DNA of 64,000 nucleotides from Romboutsia timonensis (lineage in GTDB: Bacteria > Bacillota > Clostridia > Peptostreptococcales > Peptostreptococcaceae): positions 2,153,112 through 2,217,111 of the forward strand of contig NZ_LT629850.1 in assembly GCF_900106845.1 (NCBI RefSeq). The letters run 5' to 3'. Shown piece after piece: positions 43,452 through 50,352 of this stretch. The notes beneath the pieces were generated by a model that ran no database searches, was not told the DNA's origin, and saw only the letters and a list, made by a program, of their open reading frames with translations. The stretch's first letter is position 1. Every line of letters begins with the position of its first letter. The position numbers and the translations under genes were made by a program.

Positions 43452-44357
43452 TTAGCTTTCTTGCAAGTCTATATCTTTTTTTATATGTTTAAATATTTCG
43501 CTTTTTTCTAATTTGTCTTTATTTTTTTCTAGTGATTTAGATATCTTATCAACTTGTGTTTGTGATATATTTTGTTTTTCTTTATTTGCATCTTGTACCA
43601 TATAAAAAGTATCAAACACTACTTTATGACTACATTTTTGTTCATTAGCTTTGAAATTCCCTCCAGATAAATTTACTAATGTATTTTCTTCACTTTCTAC
43701 TGATAATTTGTTCATTATTGTATAAACAAATATTCCAGATAAATTAGCTATTATAGAAATGCCCTTTTCTTTTTCAAATGAATATGTATATACATAGTCA
43801 AATGAACTATTCAAAATAAAACTATGTGGATGAGAATTCTTAATATCATTGGTTGCTTCTTTTATATCATCAAAAAAGAACATATGAACCTCATTATTTC
43901 CTATATCATTTCTTTTTTCTAATAAAAATTCTCTTAATACTTCTTCATTTTTTATAATTTCTTCTAGTGTATCTCTATCTATATTTCCATTCTTTAGAAA
44001 CTCCAATAAATCAAGATATAATGTTCTCCAATTTACAGATACTATAAACCTTATTAACCATTCTTCATACTCAAAATCTTTAATCTTTTCATTTTTGTAT
44101 GGATGAAAAACTTTATTAGCAAATTTTGTTTCTAATTTACTAAATCTATCTTCACAATCACCACATAATAAATATTCTTTACTTCCATCTTGTAATCTTA
44201 CATCTGGGTCATATGGATTTCTCATAAATCCACTTGGAGAATTTTTCATTATTCTTCTAAATATAAATTTAGGAACTATATGACTTTTCTCTAGCATATC
44301 TTGTTTTCTACATAATGCACACGTACCAAGACGTTTTCCCTCATTCGTTATACTCAT
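43452..44357 (-). CDS. HNH-like zinc protein, candidate defence nuclease partner
   Basis: In 301 residues the N-terminus has CALCRK...KSHIVPKF and then LLCGDCEDRFSKLE, an arrangement seen in HNH-type zinc endonucleases (two CxxC plus His). The remainder (about 95-301) is of unknown type. It directly follows the GIY-YIG gene (stop and start adjacent), so the two proteins are co-expressed. Its place beside a restriction-modification locus suggests defence; not proven. A hairpin terminator follows at 43411-43460. Confidence 0.6.
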   Translation of the reverse strand: MSITNEGKRLGTCALCRKQDMLEKSHIVPKFIFRRIMKNSPSGFMRNPYDPDVRLQDGSKEYLLCGDCEDRFSKLETKFANKVFHPYKNEKIKDFEYEEWLIRFIVSVNWRTLYLDLLEFLKNGNIDRDTLEEIIKNEEVLREFLLEKRNDIGNNEVHMFFFDDIKEATNDIKNSHPHSFILNSSFDYVYTYSFEKEKGISIIANLSGIFVYTIMNKLSVESEENTLVNLSGGNFKANEQKCSHKVVFDTFYMVQDANKEKQNISQTQVDKISKSLEKNKDKLEKSEIFKHIKKDIDLQES

Positions 44358-44912
44358 TTAAATTACCTCCGTTATACTTTCTAACTTAGATTTATCTACA
44401 AAATTATATTTAGGTTTTAACATTGCTATTAAATAACTTTCCAAAAACAATATTTCTTGTACATTTTGTTCAATAAAGAAATATGTTAATTTCGCATTAT
44501 CTACTAATTCATTCCTTAAGGTAATTGCCTCATTTTTATTTCCACTAGATATTTTGTAAAGCATTCCACCTGTATCACTTATTATGAAATGCTGTTTCAT
44601 ACGCTCTTTTAAGTCCCACCTTGATACATTTTTTTCTTTATCTTTTTTTGTAATTGTATGGCATTCACCTACATATATAATTTCTATATTTTCATCTTCA
44701 ATCTCTTTGTAAAATATATAAATTCCTACTTTGCCCCTAGCATCTTTTATCTTTTCATAATTATTATTCTTTAAATCAACACCAACTTCTATTTTCGTAG
44801 ATATATCTGAATATTTAACAGTCTTTAAATTAGCTTTACTTATTAATTTAATATATTCTGAATTTTCTCCATCATTTCTAATAATAGCTGATATTAGTTT
44901 TTTATTTTCCAT
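44358..44912 (-). CDS. GIY-YIG nuclease-domain protein
   Basis: In 184 residues the C-terminal two thirds are a GIY-YIG domain: KVGIYIFY (about 61-68), IIYVGEC (about 77-83), an RWDLKERMKQHF helix with the Arg (near 98-109), and an LESYLIAMLKPKYNF end with the catalytic Glu. Divergent from the restriction gene on the other side of a 94-bp promoter region. Confidence 0.8.
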   Translation of the reverse strand: MENKKLISAIIRNDGENSEYIKLISKANLKTVKYSDISTKIEVGVDLKNNNYEKIKDARGKVGIYIFYKEIEDENIEIIYVGECHTITKKDKEKNVSRWDLKERMKQHFIISDTGGMLYKISSGNKNEAITLRNELVDNAKLTYFFIEQNVQEILFLESYLIAMLKPKYNFVDKSKLESITEVI

Positions 44913-45006
44913 GACATTCCCCTCTTAACTACTGTAATATATTGTTTGTAATATTTTACATTATATTATAATATAATGTAAGTATATTATGGAAGGAGGT
45001 GTTTTA

Positions 45007-45591
45007 GTGGCTATAGATTTATTACCTGAAAATATAAGACAAAATTATGAAATTTATGAATGGAACTATGCTACATCTATACTTTATTGTGATTTTAGAC
45101 AAGAATTTGATGAAATAGTTAATATACTAAGTAATTTCAAATTAAAAAGAGAAGATATAATAAAAAAAGGTGGTAGAAAATCGCCTATTGCTAATGCTTT
45201 AGACTCCGAGTTTTATAAATTAGGCTGGGAAGAAAAATGGTTCAAAGTCAATATAGACGTTGATGGCAATTCAGTTTCAATTCCAACTCATGGTGTTGAT
45301 TGTTATAAAAATAATGTAGCTGTAGAGGTTGAATGGAATAATAAAGACCCATTTTTTGATAGGGATTTAAATAACTTTAGACTATTATTTGATTTAAATA
45401 CAATAAGTGTTGGTGTTATAATCACTCGTTGTTCTAGCTTACAAGAAATATTTAAGACTTTAGGAAAGGGCGACTCTTATGGTTCTTCTACTACTCATAT
45501 GAATAAACTCATCCCTAGAATACAGTCTAACGGTGCTGGTGGCTGTCCAGTATTAGCTTTTGGTATATCTGATAGTCTATATGAAGAATAA
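45007..45591 (+). CDS. Type II restriction endonuclease, BglII/BstYI-like
   Basis: Start placed at GTG 45007, because AAGGAGGTG precedes it; the in-frame ATG at 44989 sits before the ribosome site. 194 residues. A GVDCYKNNVAVEVEWNNKDP stretch (about 93-112) carries the D...ExE-like PD-(D/E)XK core, followed by FFDRDLNNFRLLFDL, both typical of the BglII/BstYI endonuclease family (sites AGATCT/RGATCY). It is convergent with a DNA methylase gene 40 bp away, so the pair forms a restriction-modification system. Site specificity is inferred. Confidence 0.85.
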   Translation: MAIDLLPENIRQNYEIYEWNYATSILYCDFRQEFDEIVNILSNFKLKREDIIKKGGRKSPIANALDSEFYKLGWEEKWFKVNIDVDGNSVSIPTHGVDCYKNNVAVEVEWNNKDPFFDRDLNNFRLLFDLNTISVGVIITRCSSLQEIFKTLGKGDSYGSSTTHMNKLIPRIQSNGAGGCPVLAFGISDSLYEE

Positions 45592-45597
45592 ATAAAA

Positions 45598-45627
45598 ATA
45601 GAGTAATACATTTTTGTATTACTCTAT
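45598..45627. terminator. Bidirectional terminator between R and M genes
   Basis: ATAGAGTAATACA (45598-45610) and TGTATTACTCTAT (45615-45627) form a perfect 13-bp stem between the convergent genes. Confidence 0.8.
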
Positions 45628-45630
45628 AAG

Positions 45631-47010
45631 TTACTTGTTTATTTTTTTAACTATTATTAGTGTTTCTAATACATTTTTCTTTCTCTCTTCAGTTCTTCCC
45701 ATAGTTGAATGATAGTGTTCAAATAATTTAAGTGTTACTTCATAATTTAAGTTTATGTTATCGATATTTAATAAGCTATTGATATTAATATTAATTTCAT
45801 CAATTTCAATATCTCTATATATTTGACTTTGTTCTTCTTTTTCAACATATGATTTAATATTACTTAAATATAATTCTTCATCAAGTTCAATATTATTAAA
45901 TATACAATATGCGTCCAATAATATAGTTTCTAAAGTAATCATACAAGTTGAACTGTTTGAATAACTTAATACTAATTCACAATCATTATCTTTTAAATTA
46001 ATGAACATATCTTTAAACGCACTTCTCACTTTTGTTAATATACAGAATGGTGACTGGTGTCTATCTGTTCTATATCTTCCACCATATCTAATTTTAGGAT
46101 AATCATATTTAACAAAAGTTTCTAAAATGTGATAAAATCTTGAATAATGGACTGAACAATATGGTGGGTCTGCATATACTAGAGTTCCACTATCTATTTG
46201 ACTTATACAGTCTTCGTAAGATAAAGAGTATGTTTCTACTTTACAATTATTATCTATCATATTTGCTTTAATCTCATTATATTTTCTAATGAAAAACTCT
46301 GACATACTTTTTTTTCTATATATCAATATATCTTCCATAGAGCTATCTTTTTCAGCTTTCCTATATTGTGCATAATGACCTGTACTTTGCGAATTATAAG
46401 CCATAGCATACATTGTACAAGATAAAATTAAATTGTATAATGGTTCTATATTAGAATACTTATCTGCTATGCATCTAAATGCATCAATCCATACACATTG
46501 TCTAAAGCTCCAATATGTTCCTGAGTATTCTTTGGCAAATAAGTGATATCTCAATATTTCTTCTTTAGAACTATTTTTAATAGTATTATAAAATTGTTCA
46601 TCTTCATTTAAATCTTGTTGAAATTTCTCTACTTCATTAAATTTTGATAAATTAAATTCTACTTCATAATTGGATTTTTCCCAATAATAGTTAAATTCAT
46701 TTATCCAACTTTCTACAATTTGCTCAGCATCTTTCACTATATCTTCAGCTGTAGGATATACATTCCAATCAAATTGAGATAAGTATGTTTTCGTGAAAAT
46801 ACTTGAGTAAATTTGTATGTCATTAGATATGAACTTTATGTTATTACTTCTTAATGCTCCAGCTAGTGTACTCGAACCTGCAAATAAGTCACATACTGCT
46901 TGATTTTCTTTATGAACTTCATTTAATCCTCTTACGACATAATTAATAATTTCAGTCTTTGAACCCATGTATTTTACTAAACTTGGTATATTTTCACTTA
47001 ATACTAACAA
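45631..47010 (-). CDS. DNA adenine methylase, D12 class
   Basis: The 459-residue protein has motif X/I, KYMGSKTEI and VCDLFAGSSTLAGAL (near 13-20 and 38-52), and the catalytic DPPY in VYADPPYC (about 272-279), the order of Dam-type (D12) N6-adenine methylases. It is longer than Dam (about 280 residues) because of insertions before and after DPPY. The predicted start is TTG 47010. It likely methylates the site of the neighbouring endonuclease, so host DNA is protected. Confidence 0.88.
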   Translation of the reverse strand: MLVLSENIPSLVKYMGSKTEIINYVVRGLNEVHKENQAVCDLFAGSSTLAGALRSNNIKFISNDIQIYSSIFTKTYLSQFDWNVYPTAEDIVKDAEQIVESWINEFNYYWEKSNYEVEFNLSKFNEVEKFQQDLNEDEQFYNTIKNSSKEEILRYHLFAKEYSGTYWSFRQCVWIDAFRCIADKYSNIEPLYNLILSCTMYAMAYNSQSTGHYAQYRKAEKDSSMEDILIYRKKSMSEFFIRKYNEIKANMIDNNCKVETYSLSYEDCISQIDSGTLVYADPPYCSVHYSRFYHILETFVKYDYPKIRYGGRYRTDRHQSPFCILTKVRSAFKDMFINLKDNDCELVLSYSNSSTCMITLETILLDAYCIFNNIELDEELYLSNIKSYVEKEEQSQIYRDIEIDEINININSLLNIDNINLNYEVTLKLFEHYHSTMGRTEERKKNVLETLIIVKKINK

Positions 47011-47141
47011 CTTCCATTTCTTCCTTTCTCTAATTGATTTAAAAAATGTATATAATATATATTATTTTGTCAATAACTTATACATTATATCATATTTTTA
47101 TCATTTTTTATCTTTTTTAATATATGCTGTAAATTTCATAA

Positions 47142-47663
47142 TTATATTCTTTCTATAAAGTTATTAATTATTTTACTATCTGGTATTAAACTGGATGATT
47201 TAATTTCATATATAAACCTTCTATCATATTTATTAACTATCTTAGGTTTGCAACTAATATTTACAACTTGTGTTCCAGATATTTTCAAGTTATATTTAAT
47301 TTTATTAAATCTCCATTTTGATATATTTAATACTTCACAAACTTCGTAAGCAAACATATCTAATTTAACTTGATGCTCCCTATATATCTTTAACACTATT
47401 TCTGGAGCTACATTCGGTAGGTGACTTTTTAAAAGCTCCTTTACTTCTTTTTCTTTTAAGTTACTATACTTCTTTATGCCTATTCTACCTAATAGTTTTT
47501 TACATTCATTAGTAGTTATTCTATCTATGAGCTTTATTGTATCTTTTACTATACATCTATCTATAACATCTGGTTCATATTCTCTATAGTCTATATTAAA
47601 CACTTCTAAAAATATACTATATAACTTATTATATTCTTTTTTGTTTATATATTTTATTTTCAT
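47142..47663 (-). CDS. Hypothetical element protein with HTH-like segment
   Basis: 173 basic residues. A helix-turn-helix-like region near 115-135 (AYEVCEVLNISKWRFNKIK) suggests DNA binding. Its start overlaps the preceding gene by 35 bp. Family not recognised. Confidence 0.55.
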   Translation of the reverse strand: MKIKYINKKEYNKLYSIFLEVFNIDYREYEPDVIDRCIVKDTIKLIDRITTNECKKLLGRIGIKKYSNLKEKEVKELLKSHLPNVAPEIVLKIYREHQVKLDMFAYEVCEVLNISKWRFNKIKYNLKISGTQVVNISCKPKIVNKYDRRFIYEIKSSSLIPDSKIINNFIERI

Positions 47664-47901
47664 TATTTCTTATTCTTTTTTTATTGCTCTCATTATTCCT
47701 ATTATCGTTATATCCTTCTACTAGTGTAAACTTTATGCAATGCTTTCTATTTACTGTTGCCTTACCAAATCTATATATTTCTCTATTATAATATAGACAT
47801 TTATCACATGCACATCCTATAGGTTTTATTTCTTGTTTCTTCCTTTCTATAAATACATTCTTTGTTCCTGTCATACTCATACCTGTTTTTTTACTTTTCA
47901 T
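47629..47901 (-). CDS. Small Cys-rich element protein
   Basis: 90 residues. GCACDKCLYYNREIYRFGK with a later HCIKF gives a CxCxxC...C zinc-knuckle-like set; the tail is strongly basic (Lys/Arg/Asn). First gene after the structured RNA candidate. Function unknown. Confidence 0.55.
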   Translation of the reverse strand: MKSKKTGMSMTGTKNVFIERKKQEIKPIGCACDKCLYYNREIYRFGKATVNRKHCIKFTLVEGYNDNRNNESNKKRIRNNENKIYKQKRI

Positions 47902-47984
47902 CTTATATCTCCAATCTTCATATCATCTAGCTCTTTTATTATTAAATATATCAACTATATCCAATTTTCATATTTTACTAAGAC

Positions 47985-48412
47985 CTATTAACTTCTAGTA
48001 ACCTAAACTGATTATCCTTGAAGGCTTAGCCATTTGGACATAGTTACCCACAGATAATTGTGAGTAGCTCTCCTTTTCAATTATCCTAGTTAGGATAGGT
48101 ATGTTACGACCATACAACGTTACGGACTAGTACAAGCTATTACAATATCTGTGTCAGTAATTTAATACCTGCTACATCTGACCCCATAGCCACGTTATAA
48201 ATGATACTGCCCTCAAATCAGACTTCCAACCCACTCCTGTTATTTTTGTAGTCCAAGGTTACTACTCTTTGCCCTTCAATATGGTACTAGTCATATCTAT
48301 ATGCAATTGGGATTGATTACCCAAACGTTTAGTTGGCTCTTGTGGTGTTCCCTGTCGAGTGTCCACATTGCTCTAGGTCTAACGTTCTTCCACTATACAA
48401 CCTTTTTGTGGT
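47985..48412 (-). ncRNA. Large structured RNA candidate
   Basis: This 430-nt stretch is markedly richer in G and C than its surroundings and has no ORF. Nested complementary words predict a compact fold: TGGACA (48035-48040) with TGTCCA (48360-48365) encloses GACTAGTAC (48125-48133) with GTACTAGTC (48284-48292). Local hairpins include TATCCTA/TAGGATA (48082-48097), GTCAG/CTGAC (48153-48182) and TTGGG/CCCAA (48307-48324). Strand is inferred from neighbours. Large phage- and plasmid-borne RNAs such as ROOL and GOLLD are precedents; I cannot assign a family by eye. Confidence 0.6.
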
Positions 48413-48460
48413 AAAATAAAAAAATAACCACCTATTAAGTTTTTACTTAATATTGGTTAT
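48412..48460 (-). terminator. Strong hairpin just inside the right end
   Basis: ATAACCA (48424-48430) and TATTAAG (48433-48439) pair with CTTAATA (48446-48452) and TGGTTAT (48454-48460). On the minus strand a T7 tract follows. It would block minus-strand read-through into the element, or act as part of the attachment region. Confidence 0.65.
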
Positions 48461-48500
48461 ATGTTTCTTTATCTGATGCAAATGGAGTTCCTTTTACAAC
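48452..48500 (+). other. Right attachment site (attR) in cotJC
   Basis: The element arm at 48452-48474 (ATTGGTTATATGTTTC and on) is followed by core GA at 48475-48476 and then cotJC sequence from 48477. Joining this arm to the left arm gives a 48-bp imperfect palindrome centred on GA with 17 of 24 pairs matching, as expected of a serine-recombinase attP. Confidence 0.8.
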
Positions 48501-48726
48501 AGCTTATATAGCTGTAATGGGAGACCCTGTAACTGATTTACATGAAGATATGGCTGCTGAACAAAAAGCTTTAGCAACTTATTATCATCTTATAAACTTA
48601 ACTGATGATGTAGATATAATAAATGTTTTAAGATTCTTAGGAGAAAGAGAAATCGTTCATTATCAAAGATTTGGGGAAGCTTTAATGGATGTTTATGACC
48701 TTAATGAAAGTCAACATGTATTCTAA
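48477..48726 (+). CDS. cotJC: CotJC, 3' part
   Basis: In the frame continued from codon 108 it encodes DANGVPFTTAYIAVMGDP, then DLHEDMAAEQKALATYYHL and FLGEREIVHYQRFGEAL, the second ferritin-like helix pair with Glu/His metal ligands of Mn-catalase-type CotJC. No start or ribosome site of its own is convincing, so it is expressed only after element excision, or by chance from ATG 48517. Confidence 0.92.
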
Positions 48727-48740
48727 AATTTAGTTTTTAC

Positions 48741-48781
48741 AGCAACGTATACAAGTTTTATTTAAAATACGTTGCTTTTTT
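48741..48781 (+). terminator. Terminator of the cotJ operon
   Basis: AGCAACGTAT (48741-48750) pairs with ATACGTTGCT (48767-48776), then T5. Confidence 0.85.
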
Positions 48782-48868
48782 ACGCTTAAGGATATTATAA
48801 TATTAAAAAAATGTGGATAATTTATGAATGTAAGTAATATCAATCAACTGGTTTTGAGCGTAAAAAAG
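48777..48868 (-). repeat. Dispersed intergenic repeat, unit 4
   Basis: On the minus strand: TTGATTGATATTACTTACAT, then TTATCCACA (48812-48820 as TGTGGATAA), then ACGCTTAAG-like end with AAAAA. Adjacent 48880-48920 holds GAGCGAAGCGAA, the same GC-rich words seen between units 1 and 2. Confidence 0.65.
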
Positions 48869-49027
48869 ATTTTGAGCAACGGACGAAGTCGTTGGCGACA
48901 TGAGCGAAGCGAATTTTTTATATTTATTATTAATAATATAAAACATAAAAAGCCCTTATATTAATTTGTAAGAACTTTTTATATTTTATATATTTTAAAA
49001 ATTACATTTATTTTCCTATATAAATAT

Positions 49028-49435
49028 TTATATATTAGATAAGACCCTTACTTTTATATCTTCATTTAAATTAATAAAAGCTGATATGTTTTCTATATCT
49101 TCAATCATAAATACCTGTAAGTATTCATTTAATATTTTAAGTGGCGCATATTCAATTCTAGATGCAAAATAACAATAAAGATTCTTAATATACTTTATAT
49201 AGCATTTATTCATTCTTACCTCTGCATACATGGAATTTGTAGCTTCTCTAGATGATTTAAATAGTTCCTTAAGTCTCATATATGCACATTGCTCATCTTT
49301 AGTTGTATAAAAACTAGATAAAATTTCATCTAAAGCTTGTTCAATAATTAAAAGAGCTTTTGTGTTTATAAATAAATCTATATAATATGAATCCCTACTA
49401 TATTTAAATTGATAGAAATCAGTTATTACATTCAT
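49028..49435 (-). CDS. Hypothetical protein
   Basis: 135 residues, mostly helical, many Tyr and Glu, no motif recognised. It has an AAGGAG-like ribosome site and a complete frame. Next to the cotJ operon, so a sporulation role is conceivable but unsupported. Confidence 0.55.
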   Translation of the reverse strand: MNVITDFYQFKYSRDSYYIDLFINTKALLIIEQALDEILSSFYTTKDEQCAYMRLKELFKSSREATNSMYAEVRMNKCYIKYIKNLYCYFASRIEYAPLKILNEYLQVFMIEDIENISAFINLNEDIKVRVLSNI

Positions 49436-49646
49436 AACTTCACTCCTTATCTTTTGTTTAATTATTAATTCTACTGTATTATTATTTTCAATATATGGTC
49501 TTATTTATACGCTATAAAAATTATTATATCTTTAAATTTTTGAAATAATTATTTTATACTTCTAAGTATACATACTAAGAAGGAATACGATATTTTTCAT
49601 AGAATATAAACTATTAAACACACTCTTTATATTTTGGAGGGATATA

Positions 49647-50273
49647 ATGAATTTACTACCTATACCTTGGATGAAACTAAAACTAGAAAGTATATACAAT
49701 GTTAATTTATACGGTAATTTGTATTTAATTTTTAATGATATAAATAATAGTTATAATATTGATACCAATTCATTAAGCAATTTACTAGTAGACCATAATA
49801 TTTTAGTGGATGATTCTCATCCTCTATATTTATATCTACCAATTGAATTAAATGATCAGATTTATAAATTAATGACTTCTTTTAGATATTTATATAAAGA
49901 TAATGTATATATAATTTTAGGTGGTTACAAAGATACTTATCCAAATTTAAATGAATTAGATTGTCTAGCTAATTTATGTAGTAAGTATGAAAATTTAGAT
50001 TCTATTGTAAATTATTCATACTTAATTGATAATGATAAAACCTATGAAATATTTACTTCTCTATCAGATACTCAAAAAATATATATTAATCCAATATCAT
50101 CATGTTCAGTATCTGGAATAGTTTTAAATTATCATATGAAACAGCTTAATCCTAATAATGTTACTCATATATCATTTGTTGATTTAATGAATTCTCCTTA
50201 TGATGATAGCTTTATTAGCTGTTATTTAAAAGGACTAACGAATAATAACAATAACTTTAATTATAATTTTTAG
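49647..50273 (+). CDS. Hypothetical protein
   Basis: 208 residues, soluble, rich in Asn, Tyr and Leu, with an N-terminal LPIPWMKLKLESIYNVNLYG. Good ribosome site (TGGAGGGA) and a hairpin terminator right at the stop. Family not recognised. Confidence 0.6.
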   Translation: MNLLPIPWMKLKLESIYNVNLYGNLYLIFNDINNSYNIDTNSLSNLLVDHNILVDDSHPLYLYLPIELNDQIYKLMTSFRYLYKDNVYIILGGYKDTYPNLNELDCLANLCSKYENLDSIVNYSYLIDNDKTYEIFTSLSDTQKIYINPISSCSVSGIVLNYHMKQLNPNNVTHISFVDLMNSPYDDSFISCYLKGLTNNNNNFNYNF

Positions 50274-50299
50274 ACTGCCTTGCAGTCTTTTATTTTTTT
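50273..50299 (+). terminator. Intrinsic terminator
   Basis: GACTGC and GCAGTC form the stem, followed by a T-rich tract, directly at the stop of the gene before topB. Confidence 0.85.
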
Positions 50300-50352
50300 G
50301 TGATATCATATAAAATTATAATATATAAGTGAGTATAAAAGGAGGTTTTACT

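Larger units (their letters stand above)
35164..48476. mobile_element. Skin-like serine-recombinase element interrupting cotJC
   Basis: 13,313 bp between two copies of TCTGA. Deleting it joins codon 107 (TCT) to GAT-GCA-AAT and gives a 190-codon cotJC without any indel. It encodes a large serine recombinase at the left end, a candidate directionality factor, phage- or plasmid-like genes, a restriction-modification locus and a structured RNA candidate. By analogy with skin in sigK it may be excised in the mother cell during sporulation; that is an inference. No capsid or conjugation genes are present, so it looks like a degenerate, domesticated element. Confidence 0.9.

Noticed and set aside
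35164-48476. Intact prophage or conjugative element
   Set aside because: No capsid, tail, lysis, relaxase or type IV secretion genes; only scattered remnants.
48517-48726. Independent 69-residue coat-like gene
   Set aside because: Its frame extends upstream to 48477 and completes CotJC; no ribosome site precedes the internal ATG.
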